Part shown: one piece after another, positions 1 to 10,725 of the stretch
Layout of the letters: every line of letters starts with the position of its first letter
Numbering within the stretch: position 1 is the first letter of the stretch
From: Spinacia oleracea
Lineage: Eukaryota > Streptophyta > Magnoliopsida > Caryophyllales > Amaranthaceae
Reading direction: 5' to 3'
NCBI RefSeq assembly: GCF_020520425.1
Contig: NC_079488.1
Location: 90,501,285 to 90,565,284, forward strand
Length of the DNA stretch: 64,000 bases
Notes under the pieces: generated by a model
What the model saw: only the letters and a program-made list of their open reading frames with translations
Database searches by the model: none
Told to the model about the DNA's origin: nothing
Made by a program: the position numbers and the translations under genes

Positions 1-1589
1 GAAGTCATGTAGTAATTTTTCCCACCTCTACTAGTAGTGCAATTTTTAAAGCCCGTTAAATCCGAGTGAATCAACTCTAACAATTTAGTACTTCTCGTTA
101 CTACTTTCTTAAATGGTTTTTTAGAATGTTTGGACTCAACACAAATAGTTTAGAGGCTTTGTCAATTTTATCAAAAGAAATCAAGTTCATGTCTTTTAAC
201 TTTTTCATGTAAGAAACATTTAGATGTCCTAATCAATTGTGCCAAACATACATAGACTAGCTCAACGATATAAGCAAAAGAAGAAGTAATTTCATTATTG
301 TTCAAAACATTCAACACAAATAATCCTTCACTAAGGTAACCTTTCCCAAGAAAGTCTCCATTCTTAGAGATAACAATCATGTCTGCCTCAAAGAGAAGTT
401 TTAGGCCGGCTTTGTTGAGAAGGGCAACCAAAACAAGATTCCTCCTAAGGGAGGGAACATACTGAACATAATTCAAAGACAAATTTTTTTCCGGAAAGTG
501 AGTTTATGTTGGACCGTCCCTTTTCCAAGAACTCCGGCGGTGCTACTATTTTTCATGTAAACAGGGTATTCATCGGTAGCATCCTCAAAGTCCGTCATGA
601 TTCTCCCGTATCCAAGATCCATTCCACCTTGTTTTCCACCAATTTGGCTTCAACCACCACTGCGGATATCACCTCATTCTTTTCAACAAGGTTGGCTTAG
701 GAGGCACAATTGGAGTTACTCTTGTGGAGGCGGTTACATTGATAGGCTTTGTGTCCTATATTTACACACACATAGCAAGCTCCTTTAGTCTTTTGAATCT
801 TATGGTTGTTAGTGAAGTTTCCTTTGGTTGAATGATTCTTCTTCTTCCCTTTGAACCTATTTTTAGCCATATGAGCACTAGAATCAACCAAGTTAGCTTT
901 AGAAGAATTCAAAGATAGAGATTAAAACTTATCCTTGAGGCGGTTAGCCTATTCAGTCCTCATATAACCAATGAGTTCTTAAAAGTTAATGTCCTTCTTC
1001 TTGTGCTTCAAAAAATTGCGGTAGTCATTCCATGATGGTGGAAATTTCTCGAAGAGTACATTGGCTTGAAGAGTTTCACACATATTCATACCCTCACCCA
1101 AGATGTCGGAGACGATGTTCTCATAATCATGGACTTGATCCATGATGGACTTGTCATCCGTCATCTTGAAACTGATCCACTTACCAACAACATATTTTTT
1201 CTCACCAGCATCATCGGCTCCATACTTCTTTTGCAAGGTGTACCAAATGGACTTGCTTGACCGATTGGTGTTGAGAAGGTCAAATAAGATTTCATTCACA
1301 TGATGGAGAATGTGAGCCCGAACAAGTTTGTTGTCTTTCTCCTTCTTGGTCAATGCTTCGGCCGTATTCTTGATATCTTCCTCCGAAAGGGAGGGATCTG
1401 GTGCTACCGCCTTACTTTCTTAAATTACTTCAGTCACATCCTCATAGAGCAAATAATCTAATTCTAGTTGCTCAAAAAAATCAACAATTGTTGTGACCAT
1501 CTTTTGTGGTTCTTGCCATCAAGAGGACCCAACTTAGAGAGGTCGGGAAGGGTCTTGCTCATCATAGAGTTAGCCATAACATTAGACAT
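1..1589 (-). mobile_element. Ty1/copia remnant: gag and protease part, decayed
   Basis: Reading leftward, a gag start (ATG at 1589-1587) is followed by a LGPLDGKN-like N-terminus, a UBN2-type gag domain (about 979-1353), a CCHC zinc knuckle (CYVC..GHKAYQC, about 697-912), a protease site WILDTG (about 620-640) and the pre-integrase segment QYVPSLRRNL (about 171-482). The frame is broken several times, for example near 1470, 900 and 500, so no polyprotein can be made. Pol continues past the left edge of the window or is lost. I did not find a convincing primer-binding site or LTR just right of 1589. The order gag, protease, pre-integrase and the CCHC knuckle are standard for Ty1/copia. The decay suggests an old insertion. 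Confidence 0.85.
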
Positions 1590-4085
1590 AATATATCATT
1601 TTCAAATTGTTGTATTTTAGGTGTTTTCAAGACTAATATAAACAACAAGAATGTAGGACTTACGAAACTTGTTGTGTCGTGGTAACTAAACCAGTGTCTT
1701 GAAAAGGAGATTCAGTGCAACCGGGGTGCACAATTGTATTCACCGATTCGTTCCCTAAGATTTAATTTACACAACTCTCAACACACAATGGCACTCTTAG
1801 GTATGAGATGGAGTTACTAGAACTTATGCCCAAAAGAGAGGAAGAAAATGAGAAGATAAAATAATGATTTTTCTGTAAAAAAACATGAAGCATGTATTTA
1901 TAAGATTACAGGAGGATACAAAACAACCCAGAGAAATCAAAGGACTCAAGGAATCCAATGGCATTGAACAACCAATTAAACTCATGATAATGAAGGGTAT
2001 ATACCCCCATAATCAAGAGAAATAATTGACCAACTTAATCACCATAATCAGAATGATAATTGTCCGTAAACCATATTTAAAAGATTGTCATAAAAGAGGA
2101 ATCCAAAGAGATAATAAAAAACAGGACAAAACGAAGAATGTTCTCAAAACCGGTCAAACCGGTTTCTCAAAACCGGTCGGGCGCGAGTGCAATAAAAAAA
2201 CTTCATAAATTACGTCATTTTTAATACCGGTCGGGTTTGAAAAACCGGCTGATTTCGGTGCAATTCACAAAAGCCTTTTTAACACCGATTTTTTCCACTT
2301 GCGTTCAAAACTAGCCGGGTTTTAAAAACCCGATAGATTTTTGGCGTACTTTTCCAGCTTTAAATTCCAACAGAGTTTTCATCTTCACGATATTGATGTA
2401 ACCCTCCAAGCGCAATCTCAAAGGGATGAACAGGGAGTTGAATATATATATTCATCACACAGAAGAGTAACACTGACTAAGTTACTAATTATGTCAAGTG
2501 GTGGCTATAATTATAAACTATCATTTCTAAATACGCATGTGTCATCACCATATGCATGCTTCCTTTGCTGATATTTCAAGCCAAGTTAGTTTGTGCGACC
2601 AACATTAGTTTTTCCCCTTTTTTTTAAACTATATTTGATAAACCTTACTGAGTAAAATATTACTTTGTATGTAATTTGGATCCCTCATCCTTAACCTTCT
2701 TTTAATTGCCCTTGTTATTCATTCATATAAACGGAAAAATAGAAAGAGTGGTTTAGGTCATCACTAATTATACAATTTGGTCGTCTTTCCTCCATTACTT
2801 CTTCAATATGAGACAACTAGTTCACATGTGAATTATTTACATAGCGTCTTAGTGATTTATACTATGTATTAACAAAATATTTCTACAAATGTCTACATGG
2901 AACGTGTCGCTCTCCCTCAACTTGCGGCCTCCAGCTTCAACACTAAAGAATTGTTCAATTGAACTATAACCTTTTGCATGTTATCTTTGCAAAATTAATA
3001 TTAATATGATACATAATAATTATCTTGTGAATCAAAATCAAACATAATTTCACTAAAACGTATAATAATTAACGTAATAATTCGGGGCATCAACCGAGCG
3101 GAGCCCATACTAGTTACTTCCTTCCATATCCTAACATATACGTAGTACGTACTAGTTACTTTGTATGTACCTCGTCTAATTATGATATATCATTATCATT
3201 TATCCTTACCTAACTTGAGAAGCTTAATTACTTGTACATTTTTTTTTTTGATGGGTTAATCACTAGTCTACTAGAGTACTAGTGAGTATTACTTTAAAGA
3301 GTACCGTCCTCGTGAATATATTAATTTTCCCTCGTTAATTATCATTTATCCTTTATTTGCCTTTTTTTTTTTTTTTGCAATAATAGTGGTTAAAGTTAAC
3401 CAACCACGTAGCTTAATTGACACTTTAATCAAGCTTAATAATACATGGGCAGCATGGAAGCCCAAATTAGATGAATAGGGACATGTTTTTCAATGAATTA
3501 TTTTCTTTATTCCTACATATTCAATACTTTACGGAACTCCATCAAAGATATGATATGTTTACCTCATTTCTACTACTTATTTTAGTAAAAAAAATTCATA
3601 CTTTACAAGTAATATAAAGGACCTCTCTCAGAACTTCCTCCTTAAAAAAAAAATCAGCACACTAGAGTTTCATTTGCTAGGTTGCTCGTCGAAATGTTCA
3701 AAAGATTAAGTTAAGTTCCAAAAAGTTTTATTAAGTTTACATAAATAAAAATAAGATTAATAGAACCTACTCAAAAAAGAAGGTTGTAAGATGTGTCTTT
3801 GGATTTGGTTGTGTATTTCTACTTTTTGGTTTACAATTAATTTTTAAGCAAATGTTTTTTTTCACAGGTGAAAAAATTCTCCATCTAAAGGCCCATTACA
3901 AGCCTTACATCCCCAACCCCCCTTCCCCCACTAAAATCCCAAGACTATGCTAGGGAAGAAGGGAAGCTCACAACTTGAGCCAACTCCAATTCCAATATGT
4001 GACATTAGTTTGTGAATGTAAATTATTTTAGTTGATTAAAGTTTTAAAAATTAGTATGTACCTTTGTTTTTTACCTAATTAATTA
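1590..4085. other. gene-free AT-rich stretch
   Basis: No coding exon is recognisable on either strand. Near 2145-2180 and 2225-2250 there are several short AACCGGT/ACCGGTCGG motifs, and poly(T) runs occur at about 3240 and 3362. The part from 1640 to 1900 may be the leader or LTR of the neighbouring copia remnant, but no terminal TG..CA pair could be fixed. Confidence 0.5.
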
Positions 4086-4625
4086 TTTCAAATTCAACAA
4101 CAAAGAAAACACCATAATTACATAGACTCTTGCATATTAAGCTCTCATCATGACATAAACTTTTGCATTTTGAGCTTCTACCATGCTATAAACTCAAACG
4201 ATGAAAGTCTATTCCATGGTACAAGCTCGAAATGCCAAAGTCTCTAATTCTTTTTATGGATAAATTGCTCTGAATTTCACAACAAAACCCCTTAATGACA
4301 TAGATTTTTGCATATTAAGCTCCCATCATGGCATAGACTCTGCATTTTGAGCTCCTGTTGTGGTATAAGCTCAAATGGTGGAAGTCTAACCATGCTACAA
4401 GCTCACAATGCAAATGTTTCTACTTTTCTCTGGATTACTTATATGAAATTCAGCAATAAAAAAAATTCCTTAATGACATAAATATTTGTATATTAAACTC
4501 CCACCACGGTATACGACTTTTGCATTTGACCTCATGTAGCTCATGCCTTGGTATAAGCTCAAACGGTGAAATCTATATCATAGTACAAGCTCAAATTACA
4601 AGTCTCTCTACAACATGATAGTGGT
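4086..4625. repeat. 178-bp tandem repeat, three diverged copies
   Basis: Equivalent points (CATAGA..TTTGCATATTAAGCTC) lie at 4121, 4299 and 4477, giving two successive spacings of exactly 178 bases. Each unit itself contains weaker internal repeats of about 35-40 bases built on TTTGCAT-TT-AGCTC followed by AT-rich text and a second AGCTC. Copies are diverged by substitutions and small indels; the third fades out near 4620. The unit is in the size range of plant satellite monomers, but three copies do not make a satellite array. Confidence 0.8.
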
Positions 4626-5149
4626 GAATAAAAATAAAACTTTGAGCAATAAACATGAAGCAACAATATGTGGTGAATAAATGAAAAGTTCAAGTCCATC
4701 AAAAGCATGATTGCATTTGTATGAAATTCATGCAACTTTACTCCCAAAAGTAGAAATATATGTCACCATTTCCCAAACCACTCATTTTAAGGTATAGGCA
4801 TGGACTATTCTACAATCTAATAATGTAATGAAGCAGAGGTATGCATGATATCAAGTACCACGCAAAAGAGGGCAATGTAATAACTATGCTTTACTAAACA
4901 ATTAGCAACCCAATTCAAAAACCAAGGATGAAAGAGAATGGTATATATGTTATTCATGTAATTCTTGTGTACATTTCCCCATGCAAAAACCAAGGAGCTG
5001 AAAGTCACGAGGATAGTCGATCATCTTTAACCTAAAGCTTGCCATAATTGAAACCACTTCTTGGTTCCATCATTTTGTTCCCTTTCTCAATCCTTCCTTT
5101 GCCATTACTATAATTTCACGCCAAGCAACAATCCCACTAAATACTTTAG

Positions 5150-5156
5150 TATAAAA
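5150..5156 (+). promoter_or_regulatory. TATA box of the 130-aa protein gene
   Basis: TATAAAA lies 94 bases before the ATG at 5250. Transcription would start near 5180-5190, giving a 5' UTR of about 65 bases that is rich in CA and CT, normal for plants. Confidence 0.55.
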
Positions 5157-5249
5157 CCCCTTCATCTAAAGCCTCACAATATATGACAAACATCAAACAC
5201 ACAAAAAACCACTCTTTATATATCTCTCTCCAACCCTTATAGATTAAAA

Positions 5250-5642
5250 ATGATACAAAGAATTTGTTTCTTGTTTCTCTTATGTGTCGCTATATTTTCA
5301 CAGGTAAGAGCGCAAGAGCGAGCACCCCACGGCCTTGCTTACCAGTACCCATCAGCGTTGTCTCCTAGAGCGTATGACTTCTTTCACCCTAACGCTCATA
5401 GAGACTCCTGTACTAAATCAAACTGTGCACCAATTCCATTAGCAGCTCAAGTGCATGAAGCACAATCAGAAGCAGCAGCAGCAGCAGCAGCACCACGTAC
5501 AACTACTCTTGGTGCGGGTATGATTGCCGGTCCTGCTTTTGCAGCCATTATCATTCTTTGCCTCGCAATGGGCATCTACTACGTCGCAAAGACTCGTTAC
5601 ACAAATCTCAATCGTACTAAATCAGTTCAACCAGATGTTTAA
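5250..5642 (+). CDS. small plant membrane protein of unknown function
   Basis: Single-exon gene for a 130-residue protein. Residues 1-21 form a clear signal peptide (hydrophobic FLFLLCVAIFS, cleavage likely after VRA). The mature N-terminal part is outside the membrane and carries AYDFFHP, two cysteines in SCTKSNCAP, the motif APIPLAAQV and a run of alanines coded by GCA repeats. One membrane helix follows (about 87-109, AGPAFAAIIILCLAMGIYYV), then a short basic tail ending in VQPDV. The combination of signal peptide, DFFHP, PxPLAA and a single C-terminal helix matches a plant-specific family annotated only as transmembrane or unknown protein. The start is the first ATG downstream of a TATA box with a plausible 5' UTR. 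It is likely a type I plasma-membrane or endomembrane protein; I infer no molecular role. Confidence 0.85.
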   Translation: MIQRICFLFLLCVAIFSQVRAQERAPHGLAYQYPSALSPRAYDFFHPNAHRDSCTKSNCAPIPLAAQVHEAQSEAAAAAAAPRTTTLGAGMIAGPAFAAIIILCLAMGIYYVAKTRYTNLNRTKSVQPDV

Positions 5643-6222
5643 TTAGATGGGATGATCGAACTCTTTGTTTGCCTGTATTTTACAGCCTTCAGGCCTACAG
5701 TTTTCAATTCCATCCACGTACTATGACATTAATGGATCTTGAGGATGGGAGATGTGAGGGACTACTATAATCCCTCCTCCCCCATAACTCACTATGACAT
5801 TAGTTGATCCTATCTTTTTTTTTATTATTTATTTTGATTCAAGGAGCTTCTTGTATTTAGTTGTTTAGTGTATAAGGTTAGATTTGTGAGCATCAGTATT
5901 TCATTCAATACATTACAGTTTTCTTTGCCAAACTTGTGAGTACTGAATAGTCTATCTTTATGCCCATATCCCCGACCACTCTGCCAGTTACAAATTAGAA
6001 TGTTGTAAACATGATTAAGGAAGGGATTCAAAGTTAATCCCAAGTGAATATAATCAATTGGAAAAAGATGTATTTAAGTACCCAATTAATTCCTTGTAAA
6101 GTTTCAGCTGGTCTCTTAGCAATGATGTTGTTTGTTTCAAAGCATTCACGGGTAATTGAACATGATTTCATAGTGAAAACATACAATTAAGAGAACCTAA
6201 TAATATTTTCTATTAATTCATA
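5643..6222. other. 3' region of the 130-aa gene, no further gene
   Basis: Probable 3' UTR (T-rich, about 5643-5850) and then AT-rich sequence. Nothing else is recognisable. Confidence 0.5.
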
Positions 6223-6496
6223 CTCCCTCCGTATTTATTTAAGAGATACACTTGGCCAGGCACGGGTATTAAAAAAAAGAATTGAATGAAATAAAGTAAT
6301 AAAACAAGTGGGGTGTAGATATTTTAATAAGAAAAACAAGTGGGGACCATGTTATTTTAGGGAGTGGGGGGTGGGGTGTAGATATATTATTTAACTAGAT
6401 GGTGGGGTTGATAAGTTACTAAAAATGGCAAGTGTATCTCTTAAATAAATACGGCCGGAAAATGCAAGTGTATCTCTTAAATAAATACAGAGGGAG
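6223..6496. mobile_element. Stowaway MITE (Tc1/mariner type)
   Basis: A 274-bp element bounded by TA on both sides (6221-6222 and 6497-6498). The left end reads CTCCCTCCGTATTTATTTAA and the right end is its inverted match ending in ACAGAGGGAG. The TIR core AGATACACTTG..CAAGTGTATCTCT is long. Near the right end the inner TIR text CAAGTGTATCTCTTAAATAA occurs twice, at 6429 and 6465, a 36-base tandem duplication separated by CGGCCGG. CTCCCTCCGT termini and TA target duplication are diagnostic of plant Stowaways. No coding capacity. Confidence 0.95.
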
Positions 6497-6574
6497 TACA
6501 TTACAATTTCTCAGCATACCCTGGGCAATGATGGTGTTCATTTGTTGTCAATGCGTTACAAATTCACAACAATC

Positions 6575-6829
6575 AAGGGCTGGCAATCCCTAACCCGACC
6601 CGATAACCCGACCTGATAACCCGACTCGAACCCGACCTGAAGTTACTGGGAGAAATCCCAACCTAACCTGAACCGAACCCGAATGACCTGAAATCGACCC
6701 GATTGACCCATTTGTCATATTTTATAGTAATATTAAGTTTTACAATGTTTCTGGTATTTTTTTTACACAACCCGAAATAGACCCGAAACCAAACCCGAAC
6801 CTGACCTATTGACCCGAATTGCCACCCCA
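6575..6829. mobile_element. hAT-like short element filled with ACCCGA repeats
   Basis: The left end AAGGGCTGGCAAT and right end ATTGCCACCCC form an imperfect inverted repeat typical of hAT ends (CAGGGNTGGCAA). The inside is dominated by degenerate AACCCGACCCGA, ACCTGA and GACCCGAA units with one AT-rich gap (about 6712-6770). Flanks (AACAATCA and AGTCAGTCA) are at best a decayed 8-bp target duplication. It is assigned to the same family as 34864-35695, where ends and target duplication are perfect. Confidence 0.55.
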
Positions 6830-7222
6830 GTCAGTCACCCACCCATAAACGCACACAAACACAATTTTGCTATAGCTTTCGACAGAAGCGTGGCCACAAG
6901 CTCGTGAAAAAGGACGTGGTAAGACAACAATTTTCAGAGATTTTTAGCAACAAATCTACTCATATGAAGTCCGTGATAACGGAGAGGCACCTCTGAGTTC
7001 ATCCTATAAACAGATGTACTTCAGTAATGGTAAAATATTAACTTGGATACGATGTCAGTCATACAAAGAATGTCAACCTCACATATAACCAACTGCGTGG
7101 CTTCCTTCACTCAAGTAAGGTACAAAATGAGACAGTTGCAGAAAGAATACATACGCTAATTTCTGCATACATCATCCTTCTTCTTTTTATGTAGTTCAAT
7201 CAAAAGAAAGATTACAGCAATT
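6830..7222. other. probable 3' flank of the 84-aa gene
   Basis: AT-rich, no ORF or repeat recognised. It lies immediately downstream of the minus-strand stop codon at 7225-7223, so part of it is likely 3' UTR. Confidence 0.4.
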
Positions 7223-10200
7223 TCACCACCCTCGTGAACTAAGAGATGCAATCACAGTCCCAAAAGTCTTATGTACAGCTTTGTTCCATAAATGTGCAAC
7301 TTCGAATGATTTTGTTTCAAAAATTGGCCTCTTCACCTGCATCGAAGACATTCAAGAGTAACTCATTTCTTCTTATAAAGATTAACACCAAAAGTATAAC
7401 TACAGTCTACAGCTATTATTTGTTGGGAAACTCTTTCCTCCACTCTGGTGAAATGAAGATAAACGACAAGGCGACTCCCCTGAGCCTTAATAAGGTTACA
7501 GTTTCCACAGAATGAGGATATATGTTGGTTTCAATAACAATCTACACCTCGTCCAAATTCCCAACAGGTTACCAAGAACTACACAAAAGGTTCTATATAT
7601 TCTCAACTCAAACCCCCTAATGCTTGGTTTGAGATTCAATTAGATTTTAAACAAAAAAAAACTTCGGCAACAAACAACTTGTTTTCAACCAACAATAACT
7701 ACATCTAATGAAAAAGAGCCTAAAGCAAAATGTTCCATTCCTTAGTGTGTGTATTGCAAAATTTTACTAATCGGGGATTACAGCTGCCAATACACTCCAT
7801 GTCATAAGCTCATAACACGAAACTTTAGCAACATTTCAAAGGTTTCAAGCTTCAACACATGGATTAGCACAAAGAACAAAATTAATGCATGGTAGAAGTC
7901 GAGATAACTAATCTTCAAACATTCTATTTGGCGAAATAACATAGATACAAGGTGAGATATATGTTCATTTACTCAAACTGTTTTATGTATGATGCCTTTG
8001 AACAACATTGATCACATATTATAAGCTCATCCACCATGGCAGATTTAGAAAGTGAACTTAAAGACTAGTAGTGAAAGTTATTACCTTTTCTCATTATAGA
8101 CAAACAAAGCTAACGCCTAACGGTTATTTTGCATTTGGCAAGTGGAAACTTGAAACTTCATATTCTATTAAAAGCGGTATGTTGGTTAACTAGCACAAGT
8201 ATAGAAGTATGACTGTACGAAAATCCTGTGAGTCTTTAAAATATACTCCATAAGAGTTAAGAACTTTCGTATCACCTCCTTTTTCTTGTGCTGTGCTTTT
8301 GGGTCGATTGAACCTTGAGAAAAGGGATAAAGATTAGGAGTAAGAAAAAGTAGTTTAATTACTTAGGGCCTAACCAATCCAAAACTTCCAGGCTTTCAGG
8401 CATAGGGATCAGATTGTCACAGCATGGCAGTGGTGTTCTTTGCTGCAGCCTCTCTCTGGATTTCCTCAGTGAGTGCTACCTTAAAGTTCATCTTTGACCA
8501 CAGCTCGCCGTTGGCTTGACTAGCATTTTTTTTTATTGTTGTCATGTTGTGTGCTATCAGTGTCACATTGAAGATAAATGTCACATCAAAGAATAGCATG
8601 AGTTTGCTAAACAGGATTCTCCACAGGGTCTCCTTGAGATTTAAAAAAATTAACTAGTACCCCATGGCCCTGTGGCTTTAAATTTTTACCAGGTAACCCT
8701 AAGGTATAGTATTAATTCCAAATATAAGTCAAACTTCAAGGAATTTAAGCATCTGTCTGAATTAATGACGAAACTGCCGTTGCTTATTTATTTGGAGCCA
8801 ACAACATACCAAGAGAGATGCATATTCTTCTCCAATCCTATAGAACTACCCTCAAATCATCTGTTACAATCTACTCTATCTCTCATTTGTAAAGTTCCAT
8901 GGGATAACCTTTAAAAGTGCTGATGCAGTTTAAATTATGGTGTGAAAGTCGTTTGTATAAGAAAATTAGGCATTAAACTCAAAAAATGCTGTTAGTTTTC
9001 ATCGGAAAAAAAATTTATGAACTTATTGTTGTCTCATTTTGAAATCATTTTTGTAACTAGTAAATTTTCAAAACCACAGAGCTACTTAACAATTTTCTTG
9101 AAACCTCAAGGGCACTTGGTCCCTTCTTTCACAATGAATTAAAGATAACTTTGACAAAGTGGGCACTCATGAGAATCATGATGGACACAATCCTTGCTTG
9201 ACAAGTGTAGGAGTTTTCGTAGACATGCAAGATTGAGCCTCAAGATTAAATAACTTTGAACCAAGCAAAGAAAGAGAATTAAGAAAAGGAGAGAACAGAG
9301 AAAAGGAAGAAAAAAAAAAGATTAGGTGCACTTGCCAACATACCCATTTCACCTTACCAATCCCATGGTACAACCCTAGATTGTTTGTATTTGGGTTCTA
9401 AGATCCAAAGTCAAGAAGGAAAAACATCCAAGATATAACAAAAAGATTATAATACCCTAACCTTAATTAGGGTGGAGCCAATTGTCACGACATGATCATC
9501 TTGGACCAAAACTGGCCCTGGCCCCACAGACCACCACAAGTTCTTCCGGCGCATTTTGTCCTCACTCGTGCATACCCTAGAAAAGAGGTCACACATCCTA
9601 AGACTACTCCCAGCCAAGCACGCTTAACTGTGGAGTTTCTTAGCATATAGGCTACCTAAAAGAAATGTGCACCTTGGTGGTATAGGTAGTATATTTACAG
9701 CAAAGCAGGGGGATTACAAAGAGCCCTAAGCAATCAATTAGTAGAAAAGAAAGTGACCCAGCAAGGAATAGCCGATGACAACTAGGAGGTGACTTGGAAG
9801 TAAATTTATCAACATTAGGATCTAAAGTCAGCCAGTAATACTGGTATCCTAATTTATATCAACATTAGGATCAAGGCTTATAAATTAGGATACCAGTATA
9901 GCAACATCCATCATCAACGCTTAGACAACATGGAGTATCATGTTTGAGAAAGTTGTTGATGCAACCAGTTCCAAACAAACTATTTTAAAAGCTCTTAAAA
10001 AAAACATAAAGTGAACAAAGTTCAACTTTAAACTCAACAAGGGGTGGATCTTTTTAACTTACAAAATTACAATGATGGCTAAGGATCCCATCTCAAAATT
10101 TTCATTATAGTCGTCGTCATTTGCCAAAGAAATTCCTACAATGAATTATTGTTCCATGTCATCATATAGGGGTCAATCAGGTCATCAGTCATCTCGAAGC

Positions 10201-10690
10201 CAAAGAGTTTGAACATGACAATTACCAATGATAAGTTGAATGACTCTGTTAAACCTATGAAGTAAAGAAAGAAGATGAATAATGGTATTGCAACAAATAC
10301 CAGAGATAATTTAGTGAGAAAGGAAAATCTCAATCATGTACTATACATCGACGACATGGTTGTAGGCTTGTAGGCTGTAGCAATGGCTATAACCAGAAAA
10401 TAGTAGAGACAATCGAATTTCTCCAAACATCTATGTAAGGTAAAACCTCTTTAAAAAGGCAGTGATAGAGAATGAAAAGTGGCGTAAGTTAATTAAAATA
10501 ACAAGTCCAATGATAAATGTTACAATGGTACATACTGTCATTTTTTTGTAGACATGCAACCTGACGCAAGATGCAACCCAGCAAATTTACGAAGGAAACA
10601 AACCTTACCAACATTTTTTTAAAAAGGAAAAGAACAGCCAATGTTATTGTGTCTTTAGAACACAAGAGTGAAAACAAAAATGGTAATCAT

Positions 10691-10725
<35 letters not shown>

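Noticed and set aside
4086-4625. CRISPR-like array
   Set aside because: Repeats are long, diverged and without spacers, and the organism is a plant.
8417-8599. Minus-strand 60-codon frame with ASQANGELWSKMNFK
   Set aside because: It looks peptide-like but lies within the long intron of the 84-aa gene, lacks matching splice phase to its exons, and resembles no family I know.
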